Positions 18,745 through 28,809 of a stretch of 64,000 bases of DNA are shown in pieces (position 1 is the first letter of the stretch; each line of letters starts with the position of its first letter). Source of the DNA: Enterobacter asburiae (lineage in GTDB: Bacteria > Pseudomonadota > Gammaproteobacteria > Enterobacterales > Enterobacteriaceae). The stretch lies in the NCBI RefSeq assembly GCF_007035645.1, contig NZ_AP019632.1:4216001-4280000 (forward strand). The letters are read 5' to 3'. Under the pieces are notes generated by a model. That model was not told the origin of the DNA. It ran no database searches and saw only the letters and a program-made list of their open reading frames with translations. The translations under genes and the position numbers were made by a program.

Positions 18745-19305
18745 CTACAATCGCCCCTGCCCCTTCAACCACTCCCGTACCAGGAACAGCGCGCTCACGT
18801 TGCGAGCCTCATTAAAGTCAGGGTCTTCCAGCAGATCCATCAGGTGCGCTAGCGGCCAGCGAACCTGCGGCAGCGGCTCCGGTTCATCCCCTTCCAGCGA
18901 TTCAGGATAGAGATCTTCAGCCACCACGATATTCATTTTGCTGGAAAAATAGGACGGCGCCATGCTCAGCTTTTTCAGGAATGAAAGCTCATTCGCACCA
19001 AAGCCGACCTCTTCTTTTAGCTCGCGGTTTGCCGCTTCAAAGACGGTTTCACCCGGGTCGATAAGCCCTTTCGAGAACCCAAGCTCGTAAGATTCCGTTC
19101 CCACAGCGTATTCGCGGATCAAAATCAGATGATCGTCGACAATGGGAACAATCATCACCGCTTCGCGCGAAGAGGGGCGCATACGTTCATAAACGCGACG
19201 CACACCGTTGCTGAACTCCAGGTCCACACTTTCGACATTAAACAGGCGCGATTTGGCGACAGTTTCAACATTCAGAATGGTGGGTTTTTGTAGTGGTTTG
19301 CTCAT
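18745..19305 (-). CDS. nudE: ADP compounds hydrolase NudE
   Basis: Nudix hydrolase acting on ADP-ribose, NADH and diadenosine phosphates in E. coli. 186 residues, the E. coli length. The Nudix box runs from about residue 90: G-X5-E-X7-REL-X-EE-X-GF (GLIDPGETVFEAANREL then KEEVGFG). Followed directly by composite repeat 2, and divergent from igaA. Confidence 0.97.
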   Translation of the reverse strand: MSKPLQKPTILNVETVAKSRLFNVESVDLEFSNGVRRVYERMRPSSREAVMIVPIVDDHLILIREYAVGTESYELGFSKGLIDPGETVFEAANRELKEEVGFGANELSFLKKLSMAPSYFSSKMNIVVAEDLYPESLEGDEPEPLPQVRWPLAHLMDLLEDPDFNEARNVSALFLVREWLKGQGRL

Positions 19306-19629
19306 CTTGATGGGTCTTAGCAGTGAGAACTGGCGTTATTGTGCGATATGCCGCACGGTTTCGGCAATGTCAATCGTTCTTTATTTACATTTATGCAACG
19401 TAACTGGGATCAATCCTCAATTCAAAACAAATGTCAAGAGGTTGAAATGTTTCCAGGAATTTGCTGATATCGCGCCATAACAGGCTTTGCTATCATCACC
19501 GGTCACTGGGATGCGCTTCAGAATGCTCAAGTTCGACTCCATACTTGCCGATAGCCAGCCACAGACTCTCATTCAATGTAAAGGTGCTACTGACTACACC
19601 TGTAAGAAGATAAGTAAGATGGGGAAAGC
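19306..19629 (+). promoter_or_regulatory. nudE-igaA intergenic, putative igaA promoter
   Basis: 324 bp without a recognised gene. An extended -10 (TG-C-TATCAT, 19488-19496) would start igaA transcription at about 19503. A small AGGTG/CACCT stem lies at about 19582-19602. From 19511 an open frame of 40 codons runs up to and overlaps the igaA start. No -35 of quality is visible. Confidence 0.4.
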
Positions 19630-19633
19630 ATGA
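19511..19633 (+). CDS. Candidate 40-residue upstream ORF of igaA
   Basis: ATG at 19511 opens a frame of 40 codons (starting MRFRMLKFDSILADSQPQ) whose TGA overlaps the igaA ATG as ATGA, the usual sign of translational coupling. There is no good ribosome-binding site. If the promoter at 19488 is right, the start is only about 8 bases from the 5' end. The product has no signal or membrane segment. A chance frame is quite possible. Confidence 0.25.
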   Translation: MRFRMLKFDSILADSQPQTLIQCKGATDYTCKKISKMGKA

Positions 19634-21765
19634 GCACCATTTTGATTGTTCTCGCTGCTATGCTGGCCGGCGCGTTGGTTGCAGGATGGTTGTACAGGCG
19701 CCGCGTACAGCGCCGTTATCGTCTGCCCTTTTTAAATGCATTTGCGGGTGCGAGCACGCGTAAACTCACGCAGGACGAGCGCGATGCGGTTGAAAACTAT
19801 CTCGAAATCCTGAACCGTACTCAGTTAACGCCTGGGCCAACGGGAGCCACCGCTGCGCCCGTCGCGCTAAAGCTTAATGCGCAAAGTGATACCGTGCTCT
19901 GCGTGACGCGCTCCATCACGCGCTATGGCATCACCACTGATGACCCCAACAAATGGCGCTATTACCTTGATTCCGTCGAAGTGCATCTGCCCCCGTCCTG
20001 GGAGCAATACATTAATGACGAAAACAGCGTTGAGCTGATTCACACCGATTCGTTGCCTCTGGTTATCACGCTTAACGGCCATACGCTGAATGAATACCTT
20101 CAGGAAGCCCCGCGTTTTGCGCTGGAACGCGCGAGTTCAACGCAGGCGTCCATTCGTGGCGAAGAGACAGAGCAGATAGAACTGCTGAACATTCGCCAGG
20201 AGACGCATGAAGAGTACGCCCTGAGCCGCCCGGACGGCATCCGTGAAGCCATTCTGATCGTTGCTGCTTTCCTGCTCTTTTTTATCTGCCTGCTGACGCC
20301 GGATGTGTTTGTCCCCTGGCTGGCTGGCGGCGCGGTGCTGCTGCTGGCCGGCGGGCTTTGGGGTCTCTTTGCTCCACCGGCTAAAACCTCGTTGCGCGAG
20401 ATCCACTGCCTGCGCGGGACGCCAAAGCGCTGGGGCCTGTTCGGTGAAAACGATCAGGAGCATCTCAACAATATCTCGCTCGGTATTATCGACCTGATCT
20501 ACCCGCGTCACTGGCAGCCGTGGATCGCACAGGATTTAGGGCAGAAAACCGATATTGATATCTACCTTGACCGCCACGTTGTGCGTCAGGGGCGCTTCCT
20601 GTCTCTGCATGATGAAGTGAAAAATTTCCCGCTTCAGCACTGGCTACGCAGTACGGTCATTGCCGGCGGCGCCGCGCTGGTCTTAGCCATGCTGCTGCTT
20701 TTCGTGCCGCTGGATATGCCCATTAAATTCACCCTGTCGTGGATCAAAGGGGCGCAAACCATTGAAGCGACCAGCGTCAACAAACTGGATGAAGCCGGTG
20801 TACGCGTGGGGGACACGCTGCGCCTGAAGGGGACCGGGATGTGTAATATTCACACCCCGGGGGCGTGGAACACGCGTCAGAGTTCGCCGTTCATGCCGTT
20901 CGATTGTTCGCAAATTATCTGGAACGACGCGCCGCCGCTGCCGCTGCCGGAATCCGAAGTGGTGAACAAGGCCACGGCTCTCACCCAGACGGTTAACCGC
21001 CAGCTGCATCCGAAACCGGACGATGATTCGCGCGTCAGCCCCGCGCTGCGCTCGGCCATTCAGAAATCAGGCATGGTTCTGCTGGATGATTTTGGTGACA
21101 TCGTCCTGAAAACGCAGGATTTATGCTCCTCTCAGGATGAGTGCATACGCCTTAAAAACGCCCTGGTAAACCTGGGGAACAGCAAAGACTGGGACTCGCT
21201 GGTAAAACGCGCCGAAGCGGGACGACTGGATGGCGTTAACGTGCTGCTGCGTCCGGTGAGCGCGGAATCGCTGGATAACCTGGTCGCCACCTCGACGTCG
21301 CCGTTCATGATGCGCGAGACCACCCGTGCGGCTCAGGCGCTGAACAGCCCGGCGCCGGGTGGCTTTGTGATAGCAAGCGATGAAGGCAGCGATCTGGTCG
21401 ATCAGCCCTACCCGCAGGTTGCGCTTTATGACTACCCGGCGCAGGAGCAGTGGAGCCAGTTCCAGCGCCTGGCGCAGATGCTGATGCAAACGCCGTTCAG
21501 CGCCGAAGGGATTGTCACGAGTATTTATACCGACGCCAACGGCACTCGCCATATCGGCCTGCACCGGATGCCGGATAGCGCAGGCTTGTGGCGTTACATC
21601 GGCACCTCTTTGCTGATGACCGCGATGCTGATCGCCATTTTCTGGAACGGCTTTATGGCCCTGCGCCGCTACCAGCGCTCGCGCACCCGGCTTGCAGACA
21701 TTCAGCAGTATTATGAAAACTGCCTCAATCCAAAGCTGATCCCCTCGTCTGAGAGCCTGATCTGA
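19630..21765 (+). CDS. igaA: Rcs-inhibitory membrane protein IgaA
   Basis: Inner-membrane protein that holds down the Rcs envelope-stress phosphorelay; essential in Salmonella and E. coli unless Rcs is off. 711 residues, the same as E. coli YrfF. Membrane segments are visible at about 2-20, a double span at 206-248, 343-362, and 657-678, leaving a large periplasmic domain between 365 and 655. The two cysteine pairs in that domain (GMCNI/FDCSQ and LCSSQDEC) fit the disulfides known for IgaA. SD GGGGAAAG precedes the ATG. Confidence 0.96.
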   Translation: MSTILIVLAAMLAGALVAGWLYRRRVQRRYRLPFLNAFAGASTRKLTQDERDAVENYLEILNRTQLTPGPTGATAAPVALKLNAQSDTVLCVTRSITRYGITTDDPNKWRYYLDSVEVHLPPSWEQYINDENSVELIHTDSLPLVITLNGHTLNEYLQEAPRFALERASSTQASIRGEETEQIELLNIRQETHEEYALSRPDGIREAILIVAAFLLFFICLLTPDVFVPWLAGGAVLLLAGGLWGLFAPPAKTSLREIHCLRGTPKRWGLFGENDQEHLNNISLGIIDLIYPRHWQPWIAQDLGQKTDIDIYLDRHVVRQGRFLSLHDEVKNFPLQHWLRSTVIAGGAALVLAMLLLFVPLDMPIKFTLSWIKGAQTIEATSVNKLDEAGVRVGDTLRLKGTGMCNIHTPGAWNTRQSSPFMPFDCSQIIWNDAPPLPLPESEVVNKATALTQTVNRQLHPKPDDDSRVSPALRSAIQKSGMVLLDDFGDIVLKTQDLCSSQDECIRLKNALVNLGNSKDWDSLVKRAEAGRLDGVNVLLRPVSAESLDNLVATSTSPFMMRETTRAAQALNSPAPGGFVIASDEGSDLVDQPYPQVALYDYPAQEQWSQFQRLAQMLMQTPFSAEGIVTSIYTDANGTRHIGLHRMPDSAGLWRYIGTSLLMTAMLIAIFWNGFMALRRYQRSRTRLADIQQYYENCLNPKLIPSSESLI

Positions 21766-21832
21766 TAACGTCGTTGCGCGGCAAGTTGTGCTACCCTGTC
21801 GCGCACGTTTCTTCTGGCTGGAGTTCCCCCTT

Positions 21833-22516
21833 ATGCATCTTGATATCGCCTGGCAGGAGGTAGATACCGTTCTGCTGGATATGGACGGCACGCTGCTCGA
21901 TCTCGCCTTTGATAACTATTTCTGGCAAACGCTGGTTCCTGAAACCTATGGCGAGCAGCAGGGGATCTCCCCGGCAGAAGCGCAGGCATTCATTCGTTCG
22001 CAATATAGTGCGGTGCAACATACGCTAAACTGGTACTGTCTTGACTACTGGAGCGAGCGCCTCGGTCTGGATATTTGTGCCATGACCACCGCCCAGGGCC
22101 CGCGCGCCGTTCTGCGCGAGGATACCGTGCCCTTTCTGGATGCGCTGAAAGCGAGCGGCAAGCGCCGTATTTTGTTGACCAACGCGCATCCACATAATCT
22201 GGCGGTGAAGCTGGAGCATACAGGTCTGGCGTCGCACCTTGATTTATTACTTTCCACCCACACATTTGGTTATCCGAAAGAGGATCAGCGGTTGTGGCAT
22301 GCGGTGAAGGAAGAGACGGGTTTGCAGCCAGAACGTACGTTGTTCATTGATGACAGCGAGCCCATTCTGGATTCCGCGGCAAGGTTTGGCATTCGCTACT
22401 GTCTGGGCGTGACCAATCCTGACTCTGGCCTGGCTGAAAAAAGCTATCTGCGCCACCCTGGACTGAACGACTATCGCCAGATGATCCCCTCACTGATCGT
22501 GAAGGAGACGCCATGA
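21833..22516 (+). CDS. yrfG: HAD-family nucleotidase YrfG
   Basis: HAD-like phosphatase, reported for E. coli YrfG to act on purine nucleotides such as GMP and IMP. 227 residues, five longer than E. coli at the C-terminus (ending IVKETP). Catalytic LLDMDGTLLDL near residue 14, LLTNAHPH, and the acidic FIDDSEPILD motif are present. The start at 21833 (MHLDIAWQ) fits the family better than an upstream in-frame codon. It overlaps hslR by four bases (ATGA). Confidence 0.94.
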   Translation: MHLDIAWQEVDTVLLDMDGTLLDLAFDNYFWQTLVPETYGEQQGISPAEAQAFIRSQYSAVQHTLNWYCLDYWSERLGLDICAMTTAQGPRAVLREDTVPFLDALKASGKRRILLTNAHPHNLAVKLEHTGLASHLDLLLSTHTFGYPKEDQRLWHAVKEETGLQPERTLFIDDSEPILDSAARFGIRYCLGVTNPDSGLAEKSYLRHPGLNDYRQMIPSLIVKETP

Positions 22517-22914
22517 AAGAAAAACCCTCTGACGGGGTAAGACTGGATAAATGGCTGTGGGCAGCGCGTTTTTATAAAACACGCGCCCTTGCCCGCGAGA
22601 TGGTTGACGGCGGAAAAGTGCATTACAACGGCCAGCGCAGCAAACCGAGCAAGCTGGTTGAGCTGAATGCCACCTTAACGCTGCGTCAGGGCAACGATGA
22701 ACGTACGGTGGTGATTAAAGCCATTACCGAACAGCGTCGACCTGCAGCGGAAGCCGTACTGCTTTATGAAGAGACGGCGGAGAGCATTGAAAAGCGCGAG
22801 AAGACCGCGCTGGCGCGCAAAATGAACGCGCTGACGATGCCCCACCCGGACCGGCGACCGGATAAAAAAGAGCGTCGCGATCTGATGAAATTTAAACACG
22901 GTGAGACTGATTAA
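22513..22914 (+). CDS. hslR: Ribosome-associated heat-shock protein Hsp15
   Basis: 133-residue RNA-binding protein that attaches to stalled 50S subunits carrying a nascent chain. The S4 domain lies in residues 9-55 ([19 protein letters not shown], then [10 protein letters not shown]) and the basic C-terminal tail ([15 protein letters not shown]) is typical. Coupled to yrfG by ATGA and followed by hslO, the heat-shock arrangement of E. coli. Confidence 0.97.
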   Translation: MKEKPSDGVRLDKWLWAARFYKTRALAREMVDGGKVHYNGQRSKPSKLVELNATLTLRQGNDERTVVIKAITEQRRPAAEAVLLYEETAESIEKREKTALARKMNALTMPHPDRRPDKKERRDLMKFKHGETD

Positions 22915-22937
22915 CCTCACCCGCACGAGAGATGAAA

Positions 22938-23816
22938 ATGGCCCAACACGACCAATTACACCGCTATCTGTTTGAACAATTCGCCGTGCGCGGCGAGCTG
23001 GTCACCGTATCCGAAACCTGGAAACAGATTCTGGAAAACCACAATTACCCGCTGCCGGTGAAGACCCTGTTGGGCGAACTGCTGGTTGCCACCAGCCTGC
23101 TGACGGCGACGCTGAAGTTTGCCGGTGATATCACCGTGCAGCTGCAGGGCGACGGCCCGATGACGCTGGCGGTGATCAACGGCAATAACCAGCAGCAGAT
23201 GCGCGGCGTGGCGCGCGTTCAGGGCGACGTGCCTGAAAATGCAGACCTCAAAACGCTGGTGGGTAATGGCTACCTGGTGATCACCATCTCCCCTGAGGAA
23301 GGTGAGCGCTATCAGGGTGTGGTGAGTCTGGAAGGCGATACCCTGGCAGCCTGCCTGGAAGATTACTTCATGCGTTCTGAACAGCTGCCGACGCGTCTCT
23401 TCATCCGCACCGGTGAAGTGGACGGTCAGCCTGCTGCGGGCGGTATGCTGCTGCAGGTTCTGCCTGCGCAGGACGCACAGACCAATGACTTTGAGCACCT
23501 GGCGACGCTGACCGAAACCATCAAAGCGGAAGAGCTGTTCAACCTGTCGGCGACCGACGTACTGTGGCGTCTGTACCACGAAGAAGAAGTGACGGTTTAC
23601 GATCCGCAGTCCGTGGAATTTAAGTGCACCTGCTCACGCGAGCGCTGTGCTGGCGCGCTGAAAACCCTGCCGGATGAAGAGATCGACAGCATCATGGCGG
23701 AAGACGGCGAAATCGATATGCACTGTGACTACTGCGGTACGCACTACGTGTTCAATTCGATGGATATCGCTGAGATCCGCAATAACGCCTCCCCGGCGGA
23801 TCCGCAGGTTCACTAA
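22938..23816 (+). CDS. hslO: Redox-regulated chaperone Hsp33
   Basis: Cytoplasmic holdase switched on by oxidation when its zinc centre is lost. 292 residues from the ATG at 22938, which has GAGAG at the right spacing and equals the E. coli length; an ATG two codons upstream is the alternative. The zinc ligands are the C-terminal pairs CTC and CDYC ([15 protein letters not shown]). In K-12 yhgE follows; here it is missing. Confidence 0.97.
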   Translation: MAQHDQLHRYLFEQFAVRGELVTVSETWKQILENHNYPLPVKTLLGELLVATSLLTATLKFAGDITVQLQGDGPMTLAVINGNNQQQMRGVARVQGDVPENADLKTLVGNGYLVITISPEEGERYQGVVSLEGDTLAACLEDYFMRSEQLPTRLFIRTGEVDGQPAAGGMLLQVLPAQDAQTNDFEHLATLTETIKAEELFNLSATDVLWRLYHEEEVTVYDPQSVEFKCTCSRERCAGALKTLPDEEIDSIMAEDGEIDMHCDYCGTHYVFNSMDIAEIRNNASPADPQVH

Positions 23817-23824
23817 ACCTCTTT

Positions 23825-23862
23825 CCCCTCACCCTAACCCTCTCCCCAAAGAGGAGAGGGAA
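23825..23862 (+). repeat. GGGTGAGGG-type repeat, left arm of inverted pair
   Basis: CCCCTCACCCTAACCCTCTCCCC plus a GAGGAGAGGG hairpin arm, without the attached terminator. It faces the copy at 23870, giving a head-to-head pair right after hslO. Confidence 0.8.
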
Positions 23863-23869
23863 CTTGAAC

Positions 23870-23906
23870 CCCCTCTCCCCTTTGGGGAGAGGGCTGGGGT
23901 GAGGGG
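23870..23906 (-). repeat. GGGTGAGGG-type repeat, right arm of inverted pair
   Basis: Inverse of the copy at 23825 (CCCTCTCCCC, GGGGAGAGGG, GGGTGAGGGG). Together the two can fold into a long cruciform or RNA stem and may terminate hslO transcription. Confidence 0.8.
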
Positions 23907-23937
23907 TAAAAAACTCCCCCCAAGCTGAATCGTTTTC

Positions 23938-23970
23938 CTTATGTAACTCTTACGTAATTTTCTTACGTGT
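23938..23970 (+). promoter_or_regulatory. Three CTTAYGTRA-like repeats upstream of pckA
   Basis: CTTATGTAA (23938), CTTACGTAA (23949) and CTTACGTGT (23962) stand in tandem, with start-to-start steps of 11 and 13 bases, near one helical turn. No known regulator motif is recognised. Confidence 0.3.
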
Positions 23971-24073
23971 ATGCGATTACATTCACATTCTTTCCGATAA
24001 AATCACCACTCTTTAACCTTTTCGGAACATTTTCCCCAACCAAAAAGCGATTCCTGCGATAATCCGCCTGCGC

Positions 24074-24089
24074 TGTGACTGGAGTCGCA
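24074..24089 (+). promoter_or_regulatory. Putative CRP site of pckA
   Basis: TGTGA-CTGGAG-TCGCA matches TGTGA-N6-TCACA at nine of ten positions. It lies 135 bp ahead of pckA, which is cAMP-CRP-activated in E. coli. Confidence 0.5.
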
Positions 24090-24119
24090 GCGTTTTCCGT
24101 TAGTAAGGGTTTTGTCCAG

Positions 24120-24197
24120 ATGCGTAAATCTATGAGCCCCGTCGCGGTTAACAACCTCAGAAAAACCCTACAATTTCAGGCAGTACATATTGGCTAA
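24120..24197 (+). CDS. Candidate 25-residue upstream ORF of pckA
   Basis: ATG at 24120 opens a frame beginning [17 protein letters not shown]. Its stop TAA (24195-24197) merges with the pckA ribosome-binding site (TAAGGAG), an arrangement that permits coupling. Its own ribosome-binding site (AAGGG, 10 bases away) is weak. No homologue recognised. Confidence 0.2.
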   Translation: MRKSMSPVAVNNLRKTLQFQAVHIG

Positions 24198-24208
24198 GGA
24201 GCAGTGAT

Positions 24209-25828
24209 ATGCGTGTTACTGGTTTAACCCCGCAAGATCTCAAGGCTTATGGTATTCACGACGTCCAGGAAATCGTCTACAACCCCGACTACGATACGCT
24301 GTATCAGGAAGAGCTCAATCCAGCACTGGAAGGATACGAGCGTGGTGTGTTGACGAATCTTGGTGCTATCGCCGTCGATACCGGTATTTTTACCGGTCGT
24401 TCGCCGAAAGATAAGTATATCGTCCGAGACGAAACCACCCGCGATACGCTGTGGTGGGCTGACAAGGGCAAAGGGAAGAACGACAACAAACCGCTCTCCC
24501 CGGAAACCTGGCAGCACCTGAAAGGGCTCGTCACCCATCAACTTTCCGGCAAGCGTCTGTTCATTGTCGACGCTTTCTGCGGCGCTAACGCCGATACCCG
24601 TCTCTCCGTGCGTTTTATCACTGAAGTGGCCTGGCAGGCACATTTCGTGAAAAACATGTTTATTCGTCCAACCGACGAAGAGCTGCAGGATTTCACCCCG
24701 GATTTCATCGTGATGAACGGTGCGAAATGCACGAACCCACAGTGGAAAGAGCAGGGTCTGAACTCCGAAAACTTTGTGGCCTTCAACCTGACCGAGCGTA
24801 TCCAGCTGATCGGCGGTACCTGGTACGGCGGCGAAATGAAGAAAGGGATGTTCTCGGTCATGAACTACCTGCTGCCGCTGCGGGGCATCGCCTCCATGCA
24901 CTGCTCGGCTAACGTCGGTGAAAAAGGCGACGTGGCGGTATTCTTCGGCCTGTCCGGCACCGGGAAAACCACCCTGTCCACCGATCCAAAACGTCGCCTG
25001 ATTGGCGATGACGAACACGGCTGGGATGACGACGGCGTATTCAACTTTGAAGGCGGCTGCTACGCGAAGACCATTCGCCTGTCTGAAGAGGCCGAGCCGG
25101 ATATCTTCCACGCGATCCGTCGCGATGCGCTGCTGGAAAACGTCACCGTGCGTGCCGACGGCTCCATCGACTTCGACGATGCGTCGAAAACGGAAAACAC
25201 CCGCGTCTCTTACCCGATCTACCACATCGACAATATCGTGAAGCCGGTGTCAAAAGCGGGTCATGCCACGAAGGTCATTTTCCTGACCGCGGATGCGTTC
25301 GGCGTGCTGCCTCCGGTGTCTCGCCTGACGGCCAGCCAGACGCAGTACCACTTCCTCTCCGGTTTTACCGCCAAGCTGGCGGGTACCGAGCGTGGCGTGA
25401 CGGAGCCAACCCCAACCTTCTCCGCCTGCTTCGGCGCGGCCTTCCTGTCGCTGCACCCGACGCAGTACGCTGAAGTGCTGGTGAAACGCATGCAGGCATC
25501 CGGCGCGCAGGCATACCTGGTGAACACCGGCTGGAACGGTACCGGCAAACGTATCTCCATCAAAGATACCCGCGCGATTATCGACGCCATTCTGGATGGT
25601 TCTCTGGACGACGCCGAAACCTTTACGCTGCCGATGTTTGACCTGGCGATCCCAACGTCGCTGCCGGGTGTGGATACGCATATCCTCGACCCGCGCAACA
25701 CGTACGGTTCTCCGGAGCAGTGGCGCGAGAAGGCGGAATCGCTGGCGAAGCTGTTTATCGAGAACTTCGAGAAGTATACCGATACCCCGGCGGGTGCTGC
25801 GCTGGTGAGCGCGGGTCCGAAGCTGTAG
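24209..25828 (+). CDS. pckA: Phosphoenolpyruvate carboxykinase (ATP)
   Basis: Converts oxaloacetate and ATP to PEP and CO2, opening gluconeogenesis. 539 residues (E. coli 540). Visible: the [11 protein letters not shown] region near 65, the kinase-1a P-loop GLSGTGKTT near 248, the kinase-2 metal motif [10 protein letters not shown] and the adenine-binding [21 protein letters not shown] precedes ATG. Expressed mainly when sugars are scarce, consistent with the putative CRP site. Convergent with envZ. Confidence 0.98.
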   Translation: MRVTGLTPQDLKAYGIHDVQEIVYNPDYDTLYQEELNPALEGYERGVLTNLGAIAVDTGIFTGRSPKDKYIVRDETTRDTLWWADKGKGKNDNKPLSPETWQHLKGLVTHQLSGKRLFIVDAFCGANADTRLSVRFITEVAWQAHFVKNMFIRPTDEELQDFTPDFIVMNGAKCTNPQWKEQGLNSENFVAFNLTERIQLIGGTWYGGEMKKGMFSVMNYLLPLRGIASMHCSANVGEKGDVAVFFGLSGTGKTTLSTDPKRRLIGDDEHGWDDDGVFNFEGGCYAKTIRLSEEAEPDIFHAIRRDALLENVTVRADGSIDFDDASKTENTRVSYPIYHIDNIVKPVSKAGHATKVIFLTADAFGVLPPVSRLTASQTQYHFLSGFTAKLAGTERGVTEPTPTFSACFGAAFLSLHPTQYAEVLVKRMQASGAQAYLVNTGWNGTGKRISIKDTRAIIDAILDGSLDDAETFTLPMFDLAIPTSLPGVDTHILDPRNTYGSPEQWREKAESLAKLFIENFEKYTDTPAGAALVSAGPKL

Positions 25829-25835
25829 TCATTCT

Positions 25836-25873
25836 CCCTCTCCCCGTGGTAGAGGGCCGGGGTGAGGGCATCA
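25836..25873 (-). repeat. GGGTGAGGG-type repeat after pckA
   Basis: CCCTCTCCCCGTGGTAGAGGG followed by GGGTGAGGGCATCAG. The solo form of the repeat, seven bases after the pckA stop. A REP-like element follows it. Confidence 0.8.
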
Positions 25874-25893
25874 GACCGCAGAGACCGCATTTT

Positions 25894-25925
25894 GTCGGGT
25901 GGCGGCTTCACCTTACCCGACCTAC
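25894..25925 (+). repeat. REP-like palindrome
   Basis: GTCGGGTGGCGGCTTCACC then TTACCCGACCTAC: the shape of classical enterobacterial REP/PU elements (GCCKGATGNCG...CCTAC). Similar copies at 36863, 38562 and 61912. Confidence 0.75.
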
Positions 25926-25953
25926 AAAAAGGGTGGCAATTGCCACCCTTTTT

Positions 25954-25956
<3 letters not shown>
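25926..25956. terminator. Bidirectional terminator pckA/envZ
   Basis: AAAAAGGGTGGCAA/TTGCCACCCTTTTTTT, an uninterrupted palindrome with A- and T-tracts, ends two bases before the envZ stop codon. Serves both convergent genes. Confidence 0.9.
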
Positions 25957-28016
<2,060 letters not shown>

Positions 28017-28248
28017 TGTGTGTACTCCCAAAGGTTCGGATAGTCTTTGTAACAGCGTATTCTAAAAAAGTGCACGTATTCGACCAGTTAATTCTGGTAT
28101 AAATTCTAGTCGAAATTGTTACAAAGCATATTTAACAGCAGCTTATCTGCTCATTTCATCACATAAATCATTATTAATCCTGTCTGTTACACTGTGTGGT
28201 ACGTATTGTGCGCAAGACAGTTAACCGGCAGGCAGCAAAGGCTTTACC

Positions 28249-28722
28249 ATGAAAACGCCCCTGATCACCCGCGAAGGGTACGAAAAGCTCAAAAAAGAGA
28301 TGGATTACCTCTGGCGCGAAGAGCGTCCTGAAGTAACCAAAAAGGTGACCTGGGCGGCAAGCCTGGGCGATCGCAGCGAAAACGCTGACTACCAGTACAA
28401 CAAAAAGCGGCTGCGCGAAATTGACCGCCGGGTTCGCTATCTGACAAAGTGCCTCGAGAATCTCAAAATTGTCGATTACTCCCCGCAGCAGGAGGGCAAA
28501 GTGTTCTTCGGCGCGTGGGTGGAGATTGAAAACGACGACGGTGACACCCTGCGTTTTCGCATTGTCGGCTACGATGAAATTTTTGGTCGTAAGGATTACA
28601 TCTCCATCGACTCCCCGATGGCCCGCGCGCTGCTGAAAAAGGAAGTGGGCGATCTGGCCGTCGTTCAGACTCCAGCCGGTGAAGCCAGCTGGTACGTCAA
28701 TGAGATCGTCTACGTAAAATAG
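28249..28722 (+). CDS. greB: Transcript cleavage factor GreB
   Basis: Enters the RNA polymerase secondary channel and stimulates cleavage of backtracked RNA. 157 residues (E. coli 158). The N-terminal coiled coil carries the acidic tip SLGDRSENADYQYNKKR near 38-54, with the Asp and Glu used for catalysis. The C-terminal FKBP-like domain follows (FGAWVEIENDDGD). Divergent from ompR. Confidence 0.97.
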   Translation: MKTPLITREGYEKLKKEMDYLWREERPEVTKKVTWAASLGDRSENADYQYNKKRLREIDRRVRYLTKCLENLKIVDYSPQQEGKVFFGAWVEIENDDGDTLRFRIVGYDEIFGRKDYISIDSPMARALLKKEVGDLAVVQTPAGEASWYVNEIVYVK

Positions 28723-28809
28723 TCCGAGAGCGCCCTCCCCGGCTGGCATTTTGCCGTGTCAGCCCGTATAACTATCCCCTGATTTTTCGACTCAACAGAT
28801 GATAAAGCC

